Assembly: GCA_047629355.1 (NCBI GenBank)
Contig: JBLHWU010000308.1
Span: 1-6,228, forward strand
DNA length: 6,228 nucleotides
Direction of reading: 5' to 3'
Source of the DNA: CAYUNA01 sp047629355
GTDB lineage: Bacteria; Bacteroidota; Bacteroidia; Chitinophagales; Saprospiraceae
In this document: positions 1-5,295 of the stretch, in pieces
Layout: each line of letters begins with the position of its first letter
How positions within the stretch are numbered: the first letter of the stretch is position 1
Notes under the pieces: generated by a model
Databases searched by the model: none
Told to the model about the DNA's origin: nothing
The model's input: the letters and a program-made list of their open reading frames with translations, nothing else
Translations under genes and position numbers: made by a program

Positions 1-30
1 TTAATAATATTTTGGTAATTTTCTAATTTT

Positions 31-47
31 TGACCTGCGTAAGGTCA
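31..47. other. Small hairpin at left edge
   Basis: The arms TGACCT (31-36) and AGGTCA (42-47) pair perfectly around a 5-nt loop. The sequence after the right arm is AT-rich but has no clean T-run, so this is at best a weak terminator for a plus-strand gene lying left of the window. No coding sequence is visible in positions 1-98. Confidence 0.35.
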
Positions 48-98
48 GTTATTTAAAAATTAAAAATGGTATCTTTTTAATAATTCGAGGCAATATTT

Positions 99-284
99 AC
101 TAAACCTAAGTAACGCGTAGTAATTAATCAGGTAAAATTTTTAGACAAGATTTTTTCGATAGTTTTTCTTTAAAAATTCTTGAATAGCCAGTGTTATTGA
201 AGAAATTTTTAAGAAAAAAATAGCGGAAAAAGATGTTTATAAAACTACCTGATTAATTACTACGCGTCACTTAACAGGTTTAGT
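99..284. repeat. MITE-like fold-back repeat, copy 1
   Basis: The core, 108-272 (165 nt), is one long imperfect palindrome. Its terminal 27 nt (108-134 and 246-272) are inverted repeats with a single mismatch. The interior arms also pair imperfectly, down to an 8-nt apical loop GCCAGTGT at 187-194. A second copy lies at about 1836-2005; by hand alignment the two differ at about 18 positions plus one indel over 165 nt (roughly 88-89% identical). Both ends carry a TA (106-107 and 272-273), consistent with a TA target duplication as made by IS630/Tc1-mariner-type transposases. Outside the core, ACTAAACCT (99-107) and AGGTTTAGT (276-284) form a further inverted pair. It contains no ORF. It is probably a non-autonomous element mobilised in trans, though a structured RNA or DNA repeat of another kind is possible. 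Confidence 0.75.
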
Positions 285-346
285 CAACGTATACTCAAGC
301 TACCATGCTTCTTTAAAATGAACCTAAAAAAGCGAGAATAAAACAA

Positions 347-386
347 AAAAAGAGGCTGACACTCCGTAAAGCATCAACCTCTTTTT
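347..386 (-). terminator. Intrinsic terminator of ugd (bidirectional)
   Basis: AAAAAGAGG (347-355) pairs with CCTCTTTTT (378-386); after one mismatch, TGA (357-359) pairs with TCA (374-376), closing a 14-nt loop. Read on the minus strand, the hairpin follows the ugd stop codon by about 45 nt and runs into a T-rich tract (TTTTTTTGTTTT). The plus-strand side also has a T-tract after 386, so the same hairpin could stop transcription arriving from the left. Confidence 0.85.
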
Positions 387-398
387 ATTTTTTTGCGA

Positions 399-430
399 CC
401 GTCAACCGTATGCCGTCAACCGTCCGTCGT
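399..430. repeat. Short direct repeat CCGTCAACCGT
   Basis: CCGTCAACCGT occurs at 399-409 and again at 413-423, a 14-nt period. It is followed by a partial CCGTCGT at 424-430, just short of the ugd stop codon. The tract is markedly more GC-rich than its surroundings. It looks like intergenic simple-repeat filler; no function can be assigned. Confidence 0.5.
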
Positions 431-431
431 T

Positions 432-1763
432 TTAAGCTATCTCTCCTTCATTCACCACACCACGACCGATACTATTATAATGAAAACCCAATTCTTCCAT
501 CGCCTCCAAATCATAAAGGTTTCGACCATCAAAGATAATTGGTTCTTTCAATAATTCTTTCAATACTTGGAAACTTGGTGTTCGAAAAACACTCCATTCC
601 GTAATGATTGCCAAGCAATCTGCACCAATCAATGCTTCATACTGGTCCTTTGCCATATGTACCTGACCATTGTATTCTGCTTTGACATGTGCCATTGCTT
701 CTGGGTCAAATGCTTTGATGGTTGCACCTGCTTTAATCAAATCGTTGATGATGTACAAAGCTGGTGCTTCGCGAATATCATCCGTGTTTGGTTTAAATGC
801 CAAGCCCCAAATTGCAATGGTTTTGCCAGCCAACGAGCCACCGTAATGTTCGATGATTTTTTCTGATAATACATGCTTTTGCAAATTATTGACGGTCATG
901 ACTGATTTCAAAATTTTGAAATCGTAGTCGTTGTCCTCTGCCGTTTTAGCCAAAGCTTGTACATCTTTTGGAAAACAACTTCCACCATAGCCAACACCAG
1001 GGAACAAAAACCGCTTACCGATTCTTGAATCACTACCCATTCCTTTTCGAACATTGTCCACGTCCGCACCAACAATTTCGCAAAGATTCGCGATTTCATT
1101 CATGTAAGAAATACGCGTTGCCAAGTATGAGTTAGCTGCATATTTGGTCATTTCCGCAGAACGCTCATCCATGAAGAAAATTGGATTACCTGACCGTACA
1201 AATGGACTGTACAAACGCTCCATTACCTTACGAGCTTTATCAGAAGCTGTCCCAATTACAACCCGGTCTGGGCGCAAAAAGTCATCAACTGCTACGCCTT
1301 CGCGCAAAAATTCAGGATTGGAAACAACGTCAAACATATCTGCGGAAACACCGCCGCCCAAGATGGCTGCGTGTACTTTTTCAGACGTTCCAACTGGCAC
1401 CGTACTTTTATCAACGATGACTTTATAATCTTTAATCATGCCGCCCAATTGTTTGGCAACACCTAAGATATATTTTAAATCCGCAGAACCATCCTCGTCT
1501 GGAGGAGTCGGCAATGCCAAAAAGATGATTTCAGCAGAAGCAATTGCTGATTCCAAATCAGTGGTAAAACTCAATCGGCCTTGTTTCGTATTTCGTTCAA
1601 AAATGACGTCCAAGCCCGGCTCATAAATGGGAATGTCCCCGTTTTGCATGCGTTCAACTTTTTTCTTATCAATGTCAACGCAAATTACATTGTTGCCTGT
1701 TTCGGCAAAACACGTTCCTGATACCAAGCCAACATAACCGGTACCTACTACAGCAATATTCAT
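432..1763 (-). CDS. ugd: UDP-glucose 6-dehydrogenase
   Basis: A cytoplasmic NAD-dependent enzyme that oxidises UDP-glucose twice to UDP-glucuronate, the precursor of uronic acids, pentoses and related sugars in capsule, exopolysaccharide or LPS. The 443-aa product has the normal family length and all expected landmarks: an N-terminal Rossmann NAD site GTGYVG (7-12), STVPVGT (120-126), NPEFLREG (149-156), the central helix KYAANSYLA (207-215), the catalytic cysteine loop GGSCFPKD (260-267, Cys263), and the C-terminal UDP-binding region with WGLAFKPNTDDIREAP (319-334). Start: ATG at 1763-1761, where the Rossmann strand begins at once (MNIAVVGTGYVG). A short purine run (AGAGGA) lies close upstream. 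The gene is monocistronic here: it ends at its own terminator, and fold-back repeats lie beyond both ends. No glycosyltransferase or other polysaccharide gene is in the window, so the sugar pathway it feeds is unknown. A related nucleotide-sugar dehydrogenase specificity (GDP-mannose, UDP-ManNAc) is less likely given the motif set. Confidence 0.96.
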   Translation of the reverse strand: MNIAVVGTGYVGLVSGTCFAETGNNVICVDIDKKKVERMQNGDIPIYEPGLDVIFERNTKQGRLSFTTDLESAIASAEIIFLALPTPPDEDGSADLKYILGVAKQLGGMIKDYKVIVDKSTVPVGTSEKVHAAILGGGVSADMFDVVSNPEFLREGVAVDDFLRPDRVVIGTASDKARKVMERLYSPFVRSGNPIFFMDERSAEMTKYAANSYLATRISYMNEIANLCEIVGADVDNVRKGMGSDSRIGKRFLFPGVGYGGSCFPKDVQALAKTAEDNDYDFKILKSVMTVNNLQKHVLSEKIIEHYGGSLAGKTIAIWGLAFKPNTDDIREAPALYIINDLIKAGATIKAFDPEAMAHVKAEYNGQVHMAKDQYEALIGADCLAIITEWSVFRTPSFQVLKELLKEPIIFDGRNLYDLEAMEELGFHYNSIGRGVVNEGEIA

Positions 1764-1784
1764 GTCCTCTGTGATTTAGTTGTT

Positions 1785-1818
1785 AAAAATTAGTTTATAG
1801 ATTATAATTTGTTTCAAA
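1785..1818 (-). promoter_or_regulatory. Weak candidate promoter for ugd
   Basis: On the minus strand, TTTG (1818-1815) is followed 22 nt later by TAATTTTT (1792-1785). These resemble the Bacteroidota -33 (TTTG) and -7 (TAnnTTTG) elements with one mismatch and a spacer slightly longer than usual. It leaves a leader of roughly 15-20 nt before the ugd ATG. The region is so AT-rich that a chance match is quite possible. Confidence 0.25.
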
Positions 1819-1835
1819 AAAAAAATACAATCGGA

Positions 1836-2005
1836 ATTAAGTAACACGTGGTAATTAATTCGGTAAAATTTTTAGACAAGATTTTTTCGATAGTCTTTCT
1901 TTAAAAAATCTTTAATAGCCTGTGTTATTAAAGAATTTTTAAAGGAAAAATAGCGGCAAAAGATGTTTATAAAATTACCGCATTAATTGCTACGCGTTAC
2001 TTAAT
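1836..2005. repeat. MITE-like fold-back repeat, copy 2
   Basis: Diverged second copy of the 99-284 element, in the same orientation. The core is 1839-2002 (164 nt) with apical loop GCCTGTGT at 1918-1925. The terminal 27-nt arms match at 23 positions, and the inverted repeat extends outward to ATTAAGTAAC at 1836-1845 and its complement at 1996-2005. The left-arm segment from TAAAATTT through TTCGATAG is identical to copy 1. Both ends carry TA within TTAA. Further out, ATCGG (1830-1834) and CCGAT (2008-2012) form another short inverted pair. The element ends about 73 nt upstream of the ugd start, close enough to influence its transcription. No coding capacity. Confidence 0.75.
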
Positions 2006-2010
2006 ACCCG

Positions 2011-2064
2011 ATGAATTATAAGTGATGAATATTTTGATAATCAAAATATTCTATGATAATTCAT
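2011..2064. other. AT-rich two-stage hairpin
   Basis: GAATATTTTGA (2027-2037) pairs perfectly with TCAAAATATTC (2041-2051) around a TAA loop. The outer arms ATGAATTAT (2011-2019) and ATAATTCAT (2056-2064) extend the structure after an internal loop. It directly abuts fold-back repeat copy 2. It has no T-tract, so it is not a typical terminator; it may be an operator, or a palindrome that contributed to the insertion site. Confidence 0.45.
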
Positions 2065-2681
2065 AAATAAAATATCCGAGTATCAAAAATTACTCCTGAA
2101 CCATAGGCAAGGTAAAAATTACGAGCCTTTTAAACCAATGATTTTTGCCTGTTACTTTATGTAGAAAAGTAATTTAATATAAAAATAGAACCTTTCTATT
2201 AAGGTTTTGATTTTGAGTTAAAAACATGTAATTAGATGAATGTCAAAAATTCCAAGCTAAAATTCTAGCTGATGAAATTATTAGAGGGTGGGAGAAAGAC
2301 TAAAAAAGTCTATTTATATATCAGGGTGCAATCTCCGTAAAATATTTGAAAAAATCAAAATTATAGGTAAAAATTTTTTTTACAATAAGTCCTTGAAAAT
2401 GAGACTTCTGACACTAAATATATTACAAAAAAGCACCTGAAAAATCGTCTATAAACACTCAATTCCCTTGCAAAAATAACCCTAATATCTTTTGTAAAAA
2501 AAACTTAACATTTTATAAAAAAACATATTTTAAATTACTGACTATCAGTTAATTAAAATTAATTCGAGGTATTTTTTACTTCAAATAAAAATACTATATA
2601 TATTTACAAAAAAGTTATTTTCAATAAAAATATTATTTGCAATCTGCGTCCTTATTTTCCGTTTTAAAATGGAATAAATGT
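2065..2681. other. AT-rich non-coding spacer
   Basis: About 620 bp with stops in every frame and no credible ORF. Visible structure is limited. TTACTTT/AAAGTAA (2152-2158, 2166-2172) and AACCTT/AAGGTT (2189-2194, 2201-2206) are short hairpins. An imperfect palindrome with core ACTGA-CTA-TCAGT lies at 2537-2549. A stretch at 2560-2580 resembles 81-101 (both begin TAATTCGAGG and end TTTACT), which may be a decayed repeat or chance. The last 200 bp are extremely AT-rich. The spacer is unusually long and may hold regulatory sequence or decayed repeats, but nothing firm can be named. Confidence 0.5.
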
Positions 2682-2689
2682 TAGTTTTG
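2682..2689 (+). promoter_or_regulatory. Candidate -7 promoter element for the DUF3089 gene
   Basis: TAGTTTTG is an exact match to the Bacteroidota -7 consensus TAnnTTTG. No convincing -33 TTG stands 19-20 nt upstream; only a T-rich CGTTTT is there. A start site a few bases downstream, near 2695, would leave a leader of roughly 40 nt to the ATG at 2735. It would also lie downstream of the in-frame ATG at 2678, which supports 2735 as the start codon. Confidence 0.4.
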
Positions 2690-2734
2690 CTTTATCATTT
2701 TCAGAAAAAAACACTTACAATAAGTATTTTATTT

Positions 2735-3763
2735 ATGAAATATACCGTTTTATTGATCGTACTTCCGCTACTATTTTTTGCTTGCAGCACAAATCCAAAA
2801 GGTGCGTTTATTCCACCGACAGACAACAATTTAATACCTAACTATGAAGATAAAAGCCTCTGGGCAGCCCTCCCTGACCGTCAAGATGAGGCAGATAATG
2901 TCCCAAAAGGTAATTTCCAAGACCAACAAGCAACCGCCGATGTAGATGTTTTTTGGCTATACCCGACGTCCTATATCGGTAAAAAAGGACAAGACCAATG
3001 GTATGCCCCTCTTGATGATGAATTTACGAACAATCGGACAGATGAGACTTCAATAAAATTTCAAGCGTCTATTTTTAATGGTGTCGGAAAGGTGTATGCA
3101 CCGCGTTATCGACAAATGCACTTGCATGGGTTTTTCACGCAAAAAGCAGCCGAAAAGGCAGCGGGTGATAAGGCTTATAAATTGGCGTATCAAGACATCA
3201 AAACGGCATTTGAATATTATTTGCAGCACTATAATAATGGGCGTCCAATCATCATTGCAGCGCACAGTCAGGGTGCAGGACATGGAATTACTTTGGTGAA
3301 AGAGTTTTTTGATGGGACAGATTTGCAGCAGCAGTTTGTAGCGGCGTATTTGGTTGGTTGGCCCGTAAAAAAGGATGAATTTAAAACGCTGAAAGTCTGT
3401 GAATCCGCAACTGATATCAATTGCTTTTGTTCGTGGCGGACGTTCAAACATGGCAAATATCCCGACAATTATGACGATGATAATGGTGAAATTATGGTTA
3501 CCAATCCGCTTTCGTGGACAATCAATGAGACTATTGTTTCAAAATCTGAAAATAAAGGGGCGATTCTTTTAGATATTGAAAAAGTTTATCCAAATTTGAC
3601 GGATGCGCAGGTGGAAGGAGAGATTTTGTGGACGCATAAACCCAAGTTTCCGGGCAGCTTCTTTGTTTGGACAAAAAATTACCACATTGCGGATTTGAAC
3701 TTTTATTGGGTGAATGTGCGGAAGAATGCGAAGGCAAGAGTACAGGCGTTTTTGAAACGATAA
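2735..3763 (+). CDS. DUF3089 family lipoprotein (alpha/beta hydrolase-like)
   Basis: Predicted envelope lipoprotein of 342 aa from the DUF3089 family, which has an alpha/beta-hydrolase fold; substrate unknown. The chosen ATG gives a compact signal peptide, MKYTVLLIVLPLLFFAC, with Cys17 as the likely lipidated residue; the lipobox FFAC is slightly non-canonical at -3. An in-frame ATG 57 nt upstream (2678) would put 19 extra residues before it and precedes the candidate promoter, so it was not used. Landmarks: the DVDVFWLYPTSY strand (69-80), the nucleophile elbow AHSQG (176-180, Ser178), and the C-terminal NYHIADLNFYW (315-325), where His317 could be the catalytic histidine; the acid is not identified. 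After Cys17 the sequence STNPKG lacks the acidic residues typical of the Bacteroidota surface-export signal, so a periplasm-facing location is inferred. Two terminator-like hairpins follow. The family call is from recognised motifs, not a search. Confidence 0.85.
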   Translation: MKYTVLLIVLPLLFFACSTNPKGAFIPPTDNNLIPNYEDKSLWAALPDRQDEADNVPKGNFQDQQATADVDVFWLYPTSYIGKKGQDQWYAPLDDEFTNNRTDETSIKFQASIFNGVGKVYAPRYRQMHLHGFFTQKAAEKAAGDKAYKLAYQDIKTAFEYYLQHYNNGRPIIIAAHSQGAGHGITLVKEFFDGTDLQQQFVAAYLVGWPVKKDEFKTLKVCESATDINCFCSWRTFKHGKYPDNYDDDNGEIMVTNPLSWTINETIVSKSENKGAILLDIEKVYPNLTDAQVEGEILWTHKPKFPGSFFVWTKNYHIADLNFYWVNVRKNAKARVQAFLKR

Positions 3764-3780
3764 AGATTCTATCTTTTTTT
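3762..3780 (+). terminator. Short AT-rich terminator-like hairpin after the DUF3089 gene
   Basis: AAAGAT (3762-3767, overlapping the stop codon) pairs with ATCTTT (3771-3776) around a TCT loop and is followed directly by four more T residues. The geometry is that of an intrinsic terminator, but the stem is only 6 bp and AT-rich, so it would be weak alone. It may act together with the large palindrome just downstream. Confidence 0.4.
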
Positions 3781-3785
3781 ATTGA

Positions 3786-3818
3786 AAATCATGGTGATTT
3801 TGAAAATCACCATGATTT
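3786..3818. promoter_or_regulatory. Perfect 33-nt palindrome between hydrolase and kinase genes
   Basis: The 16-nt arms 3786-3801 and 3803-3818 are exact reverse complements around a single central G. As RNA this gives a hairpin of about 14 bp. Within it, AATCA-N3-TGATT occurs twice, at 3787-3799 and 3805-3817, with centres 18 nt apart, so each half of the large palindrome is itself a small palindrome. No T-tract follows, so on the plus strand it is not a standard terminator. It ends 27 nt before the kinase ATG and could be an operator for a dimeric regulator, a leader RNA hairpin, or an mRNA-stabilising stem. Confidence 0.6.
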
Positions 3819-3845
3819 AAAGTCAAAACCAACTAATTTTAACGA

Positions 3846-4997
3846 ATGGATATTTATTTAAAAAAGTCAAGGTGGAAGATATATTTGGCAGTCGCAGCGA
3901 TGGTTATTTTAGCGATTTCTTCTTTTTATTCTTCTTATTTAGCCAATGAGATTGCTAAGGAAGAACGAAACAAAGTCGCTTTATGGCATTTAGCACAAGA
4001 GCAAATTCGGACACTTCCTGATGATGTCGAACAAACATTACATTTGAGTATTTTATCCAGTAATAAAACAATCCCTGCAGTTTTATTAAGTTATGATGGT
4101 TATTTTGATGCTGCTATTAATTTTGGCGAAAGCCTAGATTATGATACTGCCTACATTATGAATGAGGTGGAAAAAATGAAACGTCAAGGCATAGAACCAA
4201 CCAAAGCCGGTGACCAATTACTTTACGTCAAACAATCTCGATTACTAACCTTAGTTCAATATTTTCCATTGTTACAGTTATTGCTCATTGGAAGCTTTAT
4301 TCTATTCGGTTACCTCGCCTTCTCCTCCGCCCGCCGCGCCGAAGAGAACCGCGTCTGGGTCGGTATGGCCAAAGAAACTGCCCACCAACTCGGTACGCCA
4401 ATTTCTGGCATTCTCGGCTGGATAAACCACATCCAAATGATACGCGAAGACGACGAGGAGATGCAAGAAATTGTACTAGAATTAGGCAAAGATGTCAATC
4501 GTTTGGAACTGGTCGCTGACCGATTTTCTAAAATTGGATCTGCCCCCGAACTCAAACCGGTCAATGCTTATAAGCAACTCGAACAAATGCGCGTCTATAT
4601 GCAGCGACGTGCGCCTCGTAAAGTCAACTTTCATTTTCCTAATCCGGATGAAGGAAATTTGACCATTCACATCAACGCACATTTATTTGATTGGGTGGTC
4701 GAAAACTTGATGCGCAATGCCCTCGATTCGATGGGTGGGAAGGGTGCAATTTCTGCGGAAATTTACGAAGACCCCGATTTTGTTTATATGGATATCAGCG
4801 ATACAGGTGGCGGGATTCCTACCAATAAATTCAGAACTGTTTTTCGTCCGGGCTTCACCACTAAGAAAAGAGGTTGGGGTTTAGGTCTCTCCCTTGCGAA
4901 AAGAATTATCGAAGAATACCACTCTGGCAAAATTTTTGTAAAAAAATCATTAGAAGGCGAAGGCACGACATTTACGATTCAAATGCCAAAAAAGTGA
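3846..4997 (+). CDS. Membrane-bound sensor histidine kinase
   Basis: Inner-membrane sensor kinase of 383 aa that should autophosphorylate on His180 and pass phosphate to an unidentified response regulator. Order: TM1 about 12-33; a periplasmic region of about 105 aa (34-138) with no recognised sensor domain; TM2 about 139-159; a short linker without a HAMP domain; the H-box KETAHQLGTPISG (176-188); then the HATPase domain with N-box VVENLMRNALDSM (284-296, Asn287/Asn291), G1 DTGGGI (319-324), F-box VFRPGFTTK (332-340) and G2 GWGLGLSL (343-350). All catalytic motifs are intact. It starts at the first ATG, which has no Shine-Dalgarno sequence. No response regulator is adjacent, so it is an orphan kinase as far as visible. 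The DNA coding for TM2 and the H-box is noticeably richer in C and G than the sensor-coding part. A GGGTTAA hairpin follows the stop codon. Confidence 0.93.
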   Translation: MDIYLKKSRWKIYLAVAAMVILAISSFYSSYLANEIAKEERNKVALWHLAQEQIRTLPDDVEQTLHLSILSSNKTIPAVLLSYDGYFDAAINFGESLDYDTAYIMNEVEKMKRQGIEPTKAGDQLLYVKQSRLLTLVQYFPLLQLLLIGSFILFGYLAFSSARRAEENRVWVGMAKETAHQLGTPISGILGWINHIQMIREDDEEMQEIVLELGKDVNRLELVADRFSKIGSAPELKPVNAYKQLEQMRVYMQRRAPRKVNFHFPNPDEGNLTIHINAHLFDWVVENLMRNALDSMGGKGAISAEIYEDPDFVYMDISDTGGGIPTNKFRTVFRPGFTTKKRGWGLGLSLAKRIIEEYHSGKIFVKKSLEGEGTTFTIQMPKK

Positions 4998-5022
4998 TGA
5001 ATGGTGAATAGTTAGGGATTAA

Positions 5023-5050
5023 GGGTTAAGAATTAACCCGACTTTTCCTT
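5023..5050 (+). terminator. Probable terminator downstream of the kinase
   Basis: GGGTTAA (5023-5029) pairs perfectly with TTAACCC (5033-5039) around a GAA loop, followed by GACTTTTCCTTT. The stem is short but has three G-C pairs at its base, and the T-rich run is interrupted. It lies 26 nt past the kinase stop codon and probably separates the kinase from the receptor gene. Confidence 0.45.
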
Positions 5051-5295
5051 TATTTACAGTACTTTCAAGTCTTTTATGAAACACTTAATTTGTCGAACTT
5101 TAATGGTTTTCAAAGTAGCAGTACGCTCATTTTGATATTAATTTCCACTTAGATTTTGATTTATTCGGTGTAAGCTCCCTCCTTTTAAAGTTTACTCCCC
5201 CTTTTTTTTAATAGAATTTGAAAATTAAATCTGAATTTTGAGTACGCTCGCGTCTCATTTTTCATTCTTCATTTTAATTCTTCATTCAAAACGTT
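5040..5295. other. Non-coding spacer with AT-rich simple repeats
   Basis: No ORF is credible here. The nonamer AGTACGCTC occurs at 5120-5128 and again at 5241-5249. A T-run preceded by five C lies near 5196-5209. Positions 5256-5287 consist of degenerate TTCATTC/TTCATTTT/TTAATTC units. Words of the opposite polarity (GATGAATGGTGAATAG, 4996-5011) sit just after the kinase stop, so the spacer is loosely bracketed by inverted simple repeats. Candidate -7 elements near 5210-5220 (TAGAATTTG) are one base longer than the consensus, so no promoter is called. Confidence 0.45.

Noticed and set aside
567..1626. Plus-strand ORFs of 62-99 codons opposite ugd
   Set aside because: They lie entirely inside an intact, well-conserved gene on the other strand and show no recognisable domain or start context.
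99..2012. CRISPR-like repeat pair
   Set aside because: Only two copies ~1.7 kb apart with a gene between them; each is a 165-nt palindrome, not a short regularly spaced repeat, and no cas gene is present.
2220..2265. Possible small gene in the long spacer
   Set aside because: The ATG near 2237 reaches a stop after ten codons, and every frame in the spacer is closed by frequent stops.
2678..2734. Upstream in-frame ATG extending the DUF3089 protein by 19 residues
   Set aside because: It would bury the lipoprotein signal peptide behind a second hydrophobic stretch, and it lies upstream of the exact TAnnTTTG match at 2682-2689.
3667..3861. 64-codon plus-strand ORF spanning the DUF3089-kinase junction
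   Set aside because: It overlaps the end of one gene and the start of the next in another frame, runs through the palindrome, and resembles no protein.
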